From assembly GCF_023101765.2 (NCBI RefSeq), contig NC_064226.1, forward strand, positions 9,679,251 to 9,743,250: a stretch of 64,000 nt of DNA, given 5' to 3'. Position numbers and translations under genes: made by a program. The DNA comes from Spodoptera frugiperda. Its lineage: Eukaryota > Arthropoda > Insecta > Lepidoptera > Noctuidae. Within the stretch, counting starts at the first letter, position 1. Every line of letters begins with the position of its first letter. Positions 50,576 to 61,840 of this stretch are shown one piece after another. The notes below the pieces were generated by a model that searched no databases, was not told where the DNA came from, and was given only the letters and a program-made list of their open reading frames with translations.

Positions 50576-50725
50576 TATTATGTTATTGGCTTACTCACGT
50601 AATATTTTGACGAGGAACTCGATTAGTTTCAAGCCATGCTAAAGGCTCATATTCATGAGCAGACATGAGTAAGCCGATAACATAATATTTAATTTAGTAT
50701 GTCTCACGAAAGTTACAATAAAATC
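50576..50725. repeat. Fold-back repeat, copy 2
   Basis: Arms ATTATTATGTTATTGGCTTACTC and a near-perfect inverted copy ending at about 50686, then the same tail (agtatgtctcacgaaagtta) as copy 1 at 9849-10047. A segment next to its left arm (gattagtttcaagccatgct) matches the right arm of copy 1 in reverse complement, so the family is palindromic. Confidence 0.6.
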
Positions 50726-50910
50726 ATAATCAGAGTCATTTACTGATTACCGATATCCAACAATAAACAGGGTAAAACTGTAGATAGGTTTTAACGTAAA
50801 GGAATCTGACTTCTGCGGCTCCTTGTTCCTTCCCATTAAGAAACACTGCCTCAATATCACCACCATCCAGTAACAGTCCACTTTTGGTTTACATTAGATA
50901 ACGAAGTCTT

Positions 50911-51114
50911 TTTTTTTTAATAAAACGTTGCCCCACATTGTGATTTTCTACTGTGTCGTGGGTGCGTTTACAAACATACAATTTCACATACACATCACAC
51001 CCAGACCCGAAACAACAAATTGTGGATCACACAAAGAATTGCTCCGTGCGGGAATCGAACCCGCTACACGTTACACGACAGACAGTTGCCCAGCCACCGC
51101 ACCAACCGTGCAGT
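50911..51114 (-). repeat. SINE family A, copy 5 (best preserved)
   Basis: Minus strand: ttggtgcggtggctgggcaa as box A region, then a perfect GGTTCGATTCC box B, a body ending cgcacccacgacac, and an A-run (T-run at 50911-50920 on plus). The polymerase III promoter looks intact. Confidence 0.75.
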
Positions 51115-51559
51115 ATGAAGGTACGCGACAGTGGTCACCGGTAACCGCATTATTGTCAGGCTATACCTTAGCAACGATTTTGTATTGAAAACTATTGCTA
51201 AAGACTGGACAAAGTAACCATTAAATGACTGAGTACGGCAATAAGACAGACTTAATTTCTGAAATTCGAATTACACTCACTCTCGTACATATTGTTTAAT
51301 GCAATGGGTTCCCCATACTCATGTCACATTTCTCTATTGGACAAAATGTCTACTTTTCATTCCATTGATTACAATTAGTCTGGAATTAACACCAGCCATG
51401 TTGGATTTCCATAATTAACACTAGCCAGTTACCGTTCCGCATACCTACTGATTCAATCGCGTCACATCAAATTGATTTAAGTGCAGACTTGCAGAGCCAC
51501 TGCCATGCTTCTCTAATAGGTATTGTGTACTGAGATTGTTGCAAATAGTAATTTTAAGT

Positions 51560-51730
51560 ACGACGTCACCAGCCCACGATGTAGAACGCTGCTGGACTAT
51601 GCTTTCTCTTAAGAAGGATTTGCGATAATCAACATTCTTGGACGGCGGGTTAACGCAGTTTAAGAGTAGTTTTAGTATATCAGAAAGCGCTCCGGCTCCT
51701 TCTCTGTCAAACGTGTAGTCATAGTTCTCT
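51560..51730. repeat. Possible LINE-derived interspersed fragment
   Basis: gctgctggactatgctttct and aagaaggatttgcgataatc, then ggcgggttaacgcagtttaa and gaaagcgctccggctccttc have the look of a GC-richer mobile-element fragment in AT-rich DNA. No intact frame and no firm class. Confidence 0.3.
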
Positions 51731-52344
51731 TATAAATGAATCTGTAATATTATTTGCCCCTCATACTTACCTATTTTAAATTAAATACATAATAAGTTAC
51801 TTTAATAATTCTGATAATGTATAAACCACTGCGGTTTACAACAATGTTCGTTTTGATTAAAGAACATTCTACTTTAAACACATCCAGACGATCAAAAAAA
51901 CACACGAGTAATTAAAAAGCTTATAAAATATACTGAAATGCGTTTCATTTCAAATAATTACAATGAATATTAATTACAGCTTCTCTTTTAAAGGTTTAAT
52001 TATAATGCCTAATAAGCAATTTTGATTAAAACTGAAACGAGGGCTCATTGTTACTTGCGAGTTGACTGAACTGCAAAGCTCGATTTAAGTAACATATGTT
52101 TAAGAGCTCTTTAAAATTTAATATACAGCATACAGATGCTTGAAATGATATTATATAATATCTTGTAGGCGGCGTCCTCCATTTTATATTATAATATTAT
52201 CAATATTGAAATTCCACGAATATCTCGACTGGCTCATAGGTGTAACGATCGCTAGCATGATTGTTGAGTAGGGAGATATTCGATCGTCGGGTAGCTTAGT
52301 ATTATGAGGTTGTTGAATTTGTAACTAGCAGATACATACATAGG

Positions 52345-52503
52345 TTTTTTTTGAGGGGGAGGGAAATCATCCAATGATTATTCCTGCCCTGGGCAAGGCG
52401 AGAGGGAGTGTCAGACTCTTACTGACTAAAATCACCCCGTTCCTACTCCTGCCTGTCGAACCGGAGACCCGGTAAACCCGCTAGGTAGTCCGCAGCTCCG
52501 GAT
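52345..52503 (-). repeat. A-tailed retroposon family C, copy 3
   Basis: ggttttttttgagggggagg leads into the shared family C segments (ccgttcctactcctgcctgt, acccgctaggtagtccgcag). Confidence 0.65.
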
Positions 52504-53114
52504 ATACATACATAGGTATGTACATAAATGCTTGAAAGTTAGTCACTTGCCATAGCATCGTCAGATAAAGTACTCGTGTTAACGAATTATTCTTTACATC
52601 TTCTATAATATTACGAGTAGTTTGTCACTCAAAAGTATGTACCCATCTCTATAACCATAGTTACCCCTTCATCAACTCTACTGAAGAGGCGTGAGTATTA
52701 CGAAGTTGTGAAATTCCACAACAACAAGAACATTCCGGAATGTTCCGTAATATCGGAAATGTTATTTTCCAAGTAACTAAGTTGTGGTGTCAACTGTATT
52801 TATTTATGTACAAGTATAATACGTATGTAATGATCGTGGGCAGGTGCGTCGCCCAAGGGTGGTTTCTCTCGGACCATTGCGCGCTGAAATTGCTTCGACA
52901 CCAAAATAAACTAACCGTGTTTCAAACCAAACCGAAAAACATTTCGTTGCAATATATATATATTTTTTTGATAAATAAATTCAATTTTAACGTGACGTCA
53001 TCCGAATAAAATGCGATGTATATTTTAAGTCTAATAAACAAAACGTTTATTTTATGATGTTGTTGTTACTTTAATCTAAAATAATTTTATATTATACTTT
53101 GCTAATCGATTAAT

Positions 53115-53180
53115 TATAGTCATCTTCATCATCATCAGCAGGAAGACGTCCACTGTTAAACAAAGGCCTCCCCCTTAGTC
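53115..53180 (-). repeat. LINE 3' end remnant
   Basis: On the minus strand: ggaggcctttgtttaacagt, ggacgtcttcctgctgatga. This is the typical lepidopteran LINE tail with ATG/GAT repeats. A similar end on the plus strand is at 25897-25955. Confidence 0.6.
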
Positions 53181-53204
53181 CTCCACGTAGAACAACAAGC
53201 CACC

Positions 53205-53455
53205 ATCTGATTTCGTGTTGTCCACGTTCATTTTAAGACCCAACTATTGAGAAACAGTATTGAGATCGCTGAGCATGGTGTTCAGGTCTTCCAGCGACTC
53301 AGCCATTACGACTATGTCATCGGCGAAACGGAGATGAGTGATGTATTCGCCATTAATATTGATGTTGAATCCGCTCTAGTCTAAGAGCTTAAAAACATGC
53401 TCCAGTGCGTTAGTGAACAGATTCGGAGATATCACGTCTCCCAGTCTCACATCTC
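53205..53455 (-). pseudogene. Dead non-LTR retrotransposon: reverse transcriptase fragment
   Basis: The minus strand translates to GDVISPNLFTNALEHVFKLL, a stop, then INGEYITHLRFADDIVVMAE, SLEDLNTMLSDLNTVSQ, a stop, and LGLKMNVDNTK. FADD is the catalytic box of non-LTR reverse transcriptases, and the surrounding residues resemble RTE-like or related LINEs. Two in-frame TAG codons and truncation on both sides show it is not functional. The adjacent 53115-53180 resembles the 3' terminus of the same kind of LINE (aggcctttg, cagtggacgtctt, then gatgatgatga on the minus strand), so a large internal deletion separates the pieces or they come from different copies. Confidence 0.8.
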
Positions 53456-53469
53456 TAATTATAGTATCA

Positions 53470-55995
53470 TCTGCTTTATTTTTATATTTTTTTTTTTTAT
53501 AAAATATTCAGTCAGATTAATGGTAATGATGTAATGAATAAATGAATGTAAATTACAACTAATTTCGTATCTTAATACTAAACAAAATCAACTATACCAC
53601 AATACGACTAGAAATATCTTTCTAAATACAAAACAAACGCTACTGTCCACTCGATAGACACAAGTATTTATTTTCGTTATATGACAGGCGAAAACCGTGG
53701 GAAAGGGTTAAAAAAATATCAATAACCAATGGGATTGACCGACCTCGAAAAATAAAACAATGGTGGCAGATACACGCACACAATGCTCGAAAAATAAACA
53801 CTGGACGTAACAAAGCACGTACATTTTTGTTTACTCGCTGAAATTGATGTGTGCAGTTCAAATGGGTCTATCGGAAATTAACTGTGTGTTTAGGAACGAA
53901 CAAGACATGACGTAAACTTTATAACTGCTGATTGCAATTAATAACGTTTTGTAATTGTACCATTTTTTATTTAGAAGTATCAATTTGTTAAGTTTAAAGC
54001 ATTAACCATTTGCAAAAGAATGAATCACTTAGCCAAAAATTGAACAAAGTACGATTGATTCGTATACTACGAAAAATAGTTAACGTTACGAAAAGCGTAG
54101 CAGCGGTCTCGTAGCTCGTAGCATTTCGTAGCAGATGGACATTTACAAAACTGATAGCGCGCGCCTCCGCTCTATTAGTTTTCACTTCACTCAAACTTAT
54201 TGTTATCACTGTCTTTATGTTAATGAACAAATTAGATGAGCAACCACGAGTTTATAATTAAGTTTAAAACGCGAACTTTACAATTGATAACAAAAATAAA
54301 CTATAGTAAGGGCTTGTTAGGAGTTACGCGGGCACATTGTTACCAAAACTCAGGTAAAATGACAAAGCCAGCTCTTTCGGTTCCCACGCAACTTGATGAC
54401 TTCAGGGCACTAAAACGGGTTTTGTTATTCCAGTAGTTAGTAGTCCCCTAGTTTTAGGGGAGCCTGTTGTGATTTTAGTAAATAGGAAAACTGGAGTGCA
54501 GTCGACGTGGTTCGTCGAATTCCATTTTGTTCTGACAGTTTTGTGAGCTATGCCTACCATCTGTATTTTGGATTGCGAAGTGCTCCAAATACTACTTTTT
54601 TAGATTGCATTGCTTTGCTGCATCGATATATCGCTGTGAGATAAGTTATGAAACTACCGTAATATATTATTTCTACTTCATATATTCAGCGATACGAGCG
54701 TTTTATAGTATTCACAGTAGAGTGCCTTTTTCAACGTCTCAGACGTTTAAGTTTTAAACTAATTTTATTCTAGTGCTTATGAAAAACTAAAGGACTTTAA
54801 AAGAGTTCATAAAAGTTATTGCTGTATAAAATATGTATAACAGTTTTATACAAGTCTTGAGAATATAACATTATCAAAATATATAGATAGAATAGCGAAC
54901 AATCTTTTATCATCCACGTTTAAATACTTATTTTGCTAATGACATTGCCATAACACAAAAATATAGTATCATACAGAATTTAGGTACACTTGACTCAAAT
55001 ATTGAGCAAAAAGTATATGAATAAAATAAATAAGAGGACTTGTAAGACCTTGTACTAAATCTTGCTGCTTAGTGACAGATATATAAAGAAATAATTAATG
55101 AGCTAATTAACTCGGCGACACACTTGTGAATTTCTTTGCTTCATTAGTAAAAGTTAAAGAAGACGGACTCTAATTCTAAGTCCAATTAACAAATGTGGAA
55201 CTTTTGACTTATCACGGAAGGTCAATTAAGAATTTCAAGTCAGAAAAGTACAGCAATTATACCAATTAAACTTAGTTTCTCACATTAAAGAATGTTTAAA
55301 TAGGCACTAATTATACGGGTCACTTACTAATGTCATTGGACTCACTCTGAAACTGTGATATTTAGAACGATTTAAAAAAATATGATTTTGACTAAAAATA
55401 TTTAGGTATAAAACAACTTTTGCAGAAATATATCAGTCGTGTCTTTTACATATTTGTTGATAGAGAGTTCATTTATTTTATACACATCATTAAAACGAAG
55501 ATGTTCACTAATAATTCGCAAACATATAAAGATTTCGTATAAGATTTCCTTTAATAATCTGTGTAAGAAACGTCTGAAATGAAAAATTAGTATTCCTATT
55601 TTGCTTATGATGACTGAGAGTAGGTCGTTTCACGTTTGAGTCTTCGGAATGAGTGTTCGTCGTATGACAGTATAATCTACCGGGGCTTGCTCCTATTACC
55701 AGAGATAAGCCTTTGAAGATGCTTCAACGAGCCTCTTATTACCAACAACTAAGTATTCTGTGACATTTTCTTGATAAACGAAGCTTGTAATTGATATTAT
55801 AGCAGTTTTAGAAACGAAAGATGTTTTGAAAATGGCTTTGTAGACAACTAATAATAGCTGGTTGTGGGCCAAATATAGATGAAACCTTTTGCTTTGCTTT
55901 TGTTTGAGATATATTTAGGTAGTATTTCTTTTTTATGAAAATGTTTACAATTTGAGTTTATATTATCATTTTTAGCTATGAAATTTAATTATGAA
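53470..55995. other. AT-rich DNA
   Basis: Holds the CGTAGC cluster at 54085 and otherwise nothing I can classify. Confidence 0.4.
54085..54135. repeat. Cluster of CGTAGC motifs
   Basis: CGTAGC occurs four times within about 45 bp (gcgtagcagcggtctcgtag ... tcgtagc ... tcgtagcag), irregularly spaced. Possibly part of an unrecognised repeat. Confidence 0.4.
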
Positions 55996-56106
55996 ATGAC
56001 GGCCAGCAACGCACTTGTAACGCCTCTGGTGTTTCGTGTGTCTATGGGCGGCGGCGATTGTTTACCATCAGGTGATCCGTCTGCTCGTTTACCAGCTAGA
56101 CGAGGT
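55996..56106 (+). repeat. A-tailed retroposon family D, copy 5 (opposite orientation)
   Basis: ggccagcaacgcacttgtaa, cgcctctggtgtttcgtg and ccatcaggtgatccgtctgc are the reverse complement of the other family D copies. Confidence 0.7.
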
Positions 56107-59100
56107 TTTTAGGAATTAGTAATCAAAATCAAAGTAGATATAAAATTAACACTTTCGTAAATCACGAATATTTTACGAAACGTATCTCGCTGTTAATTTA
56201 TCTTTGTTTAAAACTTAATTATGGCAGCAATGAACGCCGGTGGACATGCCGTGGCGGCGGAGACAATGGCACTCATTGTTATTGTGTACAAAGGGGCCGC
56301 CGCCAACTTTTACTGCAACCCTAAGTGTTGTTTAGATGACATAAAGTAATTTGATAACCAAAATATACTAATTAGCGCGAACGTTTGTTAAAAGTTTTAT
56401 ATAGATTCTGGCCGTTTCGCTAATTGTCTCGCTGTATTAATAGAACTTTTATAAAGTTGGTAATTTGTTTTTTGTTTGTATAATATCAGAGTATCTTGCT
56501 TTCATTTTCTAGATTTTTCTGTTTTTTTTTTTGTGAAGTGAAAATCTATTATTTTATTTAGATTTAATGTGGCCTCATCTCTGTATAATTACTTTTTCTG
56601 TTTCACCCAATCTTTTAATTCAAAGTAATTGCAACCACTAGACTACACACACTCGGATTATACTTACATTTGCAATATATTATTATGTTTACCAACACAT
56701 TTAACTGCACCGAATAACTAAGGTTTGCACTAGTCTCTGAGGATACCAACTCGTGGCGGGGAAACAACATGTCTGCTAATCCTTACCAGCGGGCGCCATT
56801 ACAGCTCCTCCTATTTATACTCTCCGGACTCCAATTATATAGTTTTAACGAACTGCACCGTTCACTGCAACTTCAACTTAATTCCAATTTGTTTAATTGT
56901 TATTATAGTACGTCAGATGTGGGTCCCTGACATCCCACGCTCGGCAGCCTTAAATAAAACTTGCAAATTGTGTTCAGAAAGAGTTGGGGTTAAGGGAATG
57001 AATATCTGGTGTGCCCGCATGTAGTTTAAATTGCGTTTCCTTTGAGTGAAGCACAAAGACGGCTGGATGCGAGGAACTTCATCTTATGGAAGACTTTGCC
57101 AACGGCCTTTTTCAGGGTACACAACTTTACGATTGGCGCACTGCTAGCGAATCAAAAGCTGCTAAGTTAGCAACCGACTGTGAATCCATCTTTCTTCAAC
57201 TCAACTGACTTCATATTAAACTTAGTTTAAGAACAAATCTTCGGCGAATAATCTTCGTGCAACAGATCTTTTATGTCTTCTATTATTAAAAGAAGTCTGC
57301 TTTTCTACAACTTGGGAATTTCAATTAGTTTACCATACTTTAGTTGAGGAAATTATGTTATCGTCGAGTTTTCTAGTGAACCAATAGATATAATTCGTAC
57401 AGTATAATTGTATTCTCACGCTCTTTAGAACAGCCATTTATTTACATATATATTTTTGTAATCAAAACAGCCTTCTTAAAATCCCTTTATAATTGCTTCA
57501 ACGTGTAAAAGAAAAACGAAACATTATTTTATAGCAACTAACGAGACATTGAATTCACATAAGCTCGACTGTAAAATCCTTCCACACAGCAAACACTAGT
57601 ACCGTAATGGCGAGTAAAGAGAAAAATAAAAGTACTAGTTCGGAACCTATCTTAAAAAGAAGTTTCCGTCTTAGAAACCTCAAAGGCGAGAGGGGAAGTT
57701 TAAAGAAAGGCAGAGGCGAACATTTCAAATGGAAAGTTTAAACTGAGGCACGATCGAACTGATAAAGCCTTCCATGCTTCCTCCAATGTTTGCTCCTATA
57801 ATTTTGTTAACTCTAGTGGCTCGGATCAAACGTAAAAGACGGCGTGTAATCAGTTCTTGGCACAGCTCTCCACTGCAGTTACCACTACGTATAAATATAA
57901 CGCACCGCCACAGCTTTGCTTTTTAATTAAAACATCAATCGCACGGCATCGGTCTTCCAAGAAAGTGTTCAGCAATTTATTAGAAACTAAGTGTGTACTT
58001 AGAAATATTAATTAATATTTGATAGCATTCGATATTAATTTTTAAAGAAGTTTTCTGTTTCTTCTATGAATTTTCGTTGATTGGGTATTGCTTGTGGATT
58101 AAGTATTCGTTCTTGGATCCACTGATAACATTGCCATCAAGTTCAACAGGATGAGTTGTAATATTCTCTTAATTTTCGGTCCCTAAGTCACCGGCAAAGT
58201 GTGGCAAAAGCTCTAAAATATGGGAAGCATTTGTTTAACGGTAGCCAATGATAATGAAAGTAATTTTGGGATCATCATATTCTAGGTAGTCTAATTATAC
58301 CTATAATAGTATATTGTATTATTCCCTTTCAAGACGTCCATATTATAGCCAACGGCCAAGCTATCTAGTTGTGAGAGCTCTTAAAGCCATCTATATTACG
58401 ACGCTCGTTCATGACAGTTGCATGGCTCCGGCAGGTCCACTTTGTATGAGAGGGCTAGGAGAGGATGCATCAGGTTTTTGTCATCAGAAGTGACCGTAAG
58501 TGGTTTTAATGCGTTTGAAATGTAAGTGAAAATCTCCTGTATGTTTTTCATGTAAGTGACACATGAATTAGTCCATTTTTTATAGAAGTACCTATTACTT
58601 TCTGTGTTTGTAGGGTTGTGTTCAAGGATAAAAAATAATACACAAATTGCTTTCATTTTATCTATTTCAGTGTAACAAACATTATTCATTATTTTATACG
58701 TAGAATCATCTACCTACCTATTAAAGTTAGCTTTTTATTTAATCTAAAGAGGACAAAGTTTGGGTTATCCCCAGTTTTACGAAGAAGAGATAATGCCAAC
58801 TTTGTCCGAACTATTTACATCTAATCTATTGTTATAATCTAGTTACATAATTGATAATTTTTAATATTACACAAAATTTGCTACAGATCAACGTGAACTT
58901 ATTTAAACGTATTCATAAAGCTGTTACCGAACAATGGCTTGCGAAGTTTCTACAATTGATATGAAAATTAAACAACTACACTTCTATGAATAGAAATAGA
59001 GAAACAAATATTGTGAGACATGACATATCTGTACCACGGTTACATTTATAGCGTTTCCACGCGTTCCAATCTTTATGTATCAGAGAAATGAAATGAGATA

Positions 59101-59940
59101 TTCGTGGTAAATATTCACATGAACACGAGTTCGACTACAACATTAGTCAGTGAAATAGTTCTCCGTGTTCTATCTACTGCGCAATAATACTTTTCTCATC
59201 TATCGCGATATCTAAAACAAATAACACATCGCGATCGTGCAAAAACATTTCCTATTCTGTTTCAATTGTGTTTCTATTCCAACAAACCTCTCAATTCCAA
59301 CCGTGAGATTTGTGTTTGACGTACCATAATATTTTGCAAATTCAATTCCCGTGAAGTGCTAAAAATCCAGGAGTAGATGATTAATATTTATATTTTTGTT
59401 ATCCGAATTGCGTGTGATAGTAATTAAAATATTTTTTCGTGCATTTATTATTTTATTCGAATTGATTTCAATCGATTCAATTGCTTTGCAGTGTTATTTC
59501 ATTTTGCTCGGTGATTTTTATTTCATTGTTCAGTGAAAATCTATTTGCACATAAAATTGTGGAATACGGCTGAGTGTCCGCATAGAATAAATTTACGTTG
59601 AGACTTAAACAATAACAATTGTTCATACAAGCTAATAATATTTTTTGCGGAGAAGTAGTAAACAGCGAGATGCAGAAAAAACAATTTCAGATTTATTATT
59701 CTACGAATTTATAATTGACAGTACGACAGTTATTTTATTTAATCAGCCATTTATACATACTAAGTCTATATTATATAACAAAAATAAAATATAATTTACA
59801 AAAAACAGAACAGCGTCAAAAAAGCACAATTTATTGAAGCGACATTGTTTTTCCTACTTATCCAAAAAGTCTTCGGAGGTTTTTTATACTATTCTAAGGG
59901 ATTCGTTTAAGCTTATACATTCAATATTTACATAATAGTT
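56107..59940. other. Intergenic or intronic DNA
   Basis: A GC-rich patch at 56221-56330 (gccggtggacatgccgtggc) has no extended frame. The unassigned ORF at 58396 is the only other item noted. Confidence 0.4.
58396..58689 (-). CDS. Unassigned ORF, 97 codons
   Basis: I do not recognise this ORF. The frame runs from ATG (MNNVCYTEID) to a stop at 58396-58398, with a Cys/His-containing C-terminus (PEPCNCHERAS) and no signal peptide or transmembrane segment. There is no known-domain motif and no obvious splice partner nearby. ORFs of this length are common by chance in 64 kb, so it is listed only because its composition is less skewed than that of most neighbours. A diverged repeat fragment or an exon are the alternatives. 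Confidence 0.12.
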   Translation of the reverse strand: MNNVCYTEIDKMKAICVLFFILEHNPTNTESNRYFYKKWTNSCVTYMKNIQEIFTYISNALKPLTVTSDDKNLMHPLLALSYKVDLPEPCNCHERAS

Positions 59941-59970
59941 GATCGCACATTGTTTACATCACTAGCAGAC

Positions 59971-60001
59971 TATCGATATCGATACAGCTTCGCTATCGAT
60001 A
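59971..60001. promoter_or_regulatory. Cluster of three DRE-type octamers (TATCGATA)
   Basis: TATCGATA occurs at 59971-59978, overlapping again at 59977-59984, and once more at 59994-60001. In Drosophila this palindrome is the binding site of DREF in housekeeping promoters, and CGATA clusters are bound by the insulator protein BEAF-32. A small ORF starts downstream on the plus strand. Function in this species is inferred. Confidence 0.45.
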
Positions 60002-60095
60002 CGAATATCCTTTGGTATGATATTGGAGTGCTATTCATGACTTTGTTACAATTCTATTGTTTCGCCAGAATCAAGATTTCGATGAAAAACTCGAG

Positions 60096-60245
60096 ATGGT
60101 ATCGAAAAACATTTTATCGATGTTAGGCTCGTTAAACAGCCCAGATTTTATAGATACATTTCGTAAGATTTTCTTTTCTTTTAACAAGATTTTTTCAAAC
60201 AACAACAAAATAGTTGATTTCCTAGAAAAAGATAAATATTTATAG
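60096..60245 (+). CDS. Small hypothetical ORF, 49 aa from its ATG
   Basis: I do not recognise this ORF. The frame is open from 60021 and the first in-frame ATG is at 60096, giving MVSKNILSMLG to the stop at 60243-60245. Composition is protein-like: Phe, Lys and Asn-rich, possibly helical, with no signal peptide or transmembrane segment. It sits 95 bp downstream of three DRE octamers, which is the only contextual argument for expression. A possible splice acceptor (TTTCGCCAG) lies at the start of the frame, so it could instead be part of an exon. A chance ORF is the most likely alternative. Confidence 0.2.
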   Translation: MVSKNILSMLGSLNSPDFIDTFRKIFFSFNKIFSNNNKIVDFLEKDKYL

Positions 60246-61475
60246 ATCGAAAAGCTAACAATTTTTGAAATATACTGACAGTGGTGGCTAAAAATGGTGA
60301 AATATTAAACAACTATTGCCAACACTGGATTGGTTAAACCGTTAGAATATTTTCGACACAGCGTTTGATTCATGTGCTTGTTTTCATGTACCAGACCGCT
60401 ACTCCCTGCAGCTAGATTTATAACTAAAGATAAATCAACAAAATTGAAAACACACTCGTTTGCTCACTCTACTGTTCTTATTTATAACAATTTAATTTGC
60501 TAATGACTGATTTCCTTTATACTTTCATTCATTACATAAGACCTTTTTAAATTAGGTACCTAAAATATCTAAACAAAAGTAGATTATAACCTTGAAATAT
60601 TTTGTTTGTTATATCGTCTTGTCGTATTACAAAAAATATAAATTGAAATATTAAAATGTGGAGTTTTGTTACATATACCAACTATGTAGACATTTGATGA
60701 AATTCGTTTGAGCTAGGTATTTCTAGATCTCATAGTCCAAGGTTAGATAAACTATTTTACAATAAACATTATTCTGCCTTTGGCTAAAAGACGAATCGTA
60801 GTTACAAAAAATATATAAACCTATCTTTTAGAATGTCAAATAACTTTTTGTATTCTGTATTAGATCTGCGATTCAGTGATTCAAAATACATATTACAATC
60901 AAATGCAGGGCTACTTACGTTCCAGATTACAAAACATACCAATCTTGAACATTAGGTATTTGATAATAAACTTCTATAAGTCAGTATAATCAAAGTTAGA
61001 TTCCAGTCCTCAGATATTTTCGTATTACATACTTGAAGATGGATCTATTATAGTAAAAGTATCAGAAGGCAATCAAGACGTAATAATCGTACGTATTAGA
61101 GAGTTACAAATCAAGTTAGTCGTTCAAAAGTAACAATTAAAAACTTAAATACAACTTAAAATTACAAATTAATGTTACATTGTTAAAAAATACTTAAATA
61201 AAACAAAAACGTGGATTTTAATCTTCCATCCGCACAGGGCCCACAGCTATGTTAAAGGGTTTTCTTACAATAAAAACAATATCTTGGTTAGTATGTCAAT
61301 AGAATTGTGTCGAAATTACGTCTAATATTAAACTTAGAACTGTTAATACATACAAGAATTACAATGAAAGACCTCTGTTTTAAAAACACTCCTGTAATTA
61401 AAAAAAAATTTAAATTTTGTTTTCACCTACAATTTAACCACCAGTAAAACAAAGACCTTTAACGATGATATTCAG

Positions 61476-61481
61476 TTTATT
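61476..61481 (-). terminator. Poly(A) signal candidate for the CUB gene
   Basis: The first AATAAA on the minus strand after the stop codon at 61702, giving a 3' UTR of roughly 220-250 bases. The hexamer is common in AT-rich DNA, so this is only positional support. Confidence 0.35.
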
Positions 61482-61701
61482 CGCTGTCTCGAGTCCAAAA
61501 TTAGCGTATTCAATCACTGGAATTTAACGCACATAGTCACAAAATCTTTGATCTAGCACAGCACGTATGTATAAAAACATCCATTATGTACTCACTTGCT
61601 TGATTTACACACTCCACCTTCTAAAGCACTGGTTTCAAGTCACAATTTTTAATACTTGAAAGTTTTTAATACTGAATTGAACCACATAGTTCTGTATAGT
61701 T

Positions 61702-61840
61702 TCAAAGTCTTAGTAGTGGTAAGCAAAGCAGGTATAAAAGGAGTCTAGTGATAATGAGGGTGTTGGCTGCGGCTGACGCAGCTGGAGCTGGTGTGGGCGG
61801 CCCCAGGCGCGTGTTGGCACGCACCACTTGCGATCGCCAT
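61702..61840 (-). CDS. CUB gene terminal exon with hydrophobic tail
   Basis: Using the AG at 61842-61841 completes the split Arg codon and gives RWRSQVVRANTRLGPP, an Ala/Pro linker and LLLYLLCLPLLRL before TGA. This continues the CUB C-terminal strand naturally. Alternative upstream AGs in the phase set by the donor reach a stop within about six codons. The acceptor has a weak pyrimidine tract and two nearby CAGs, so transcript evidence is needed. Confidence 0.55.
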
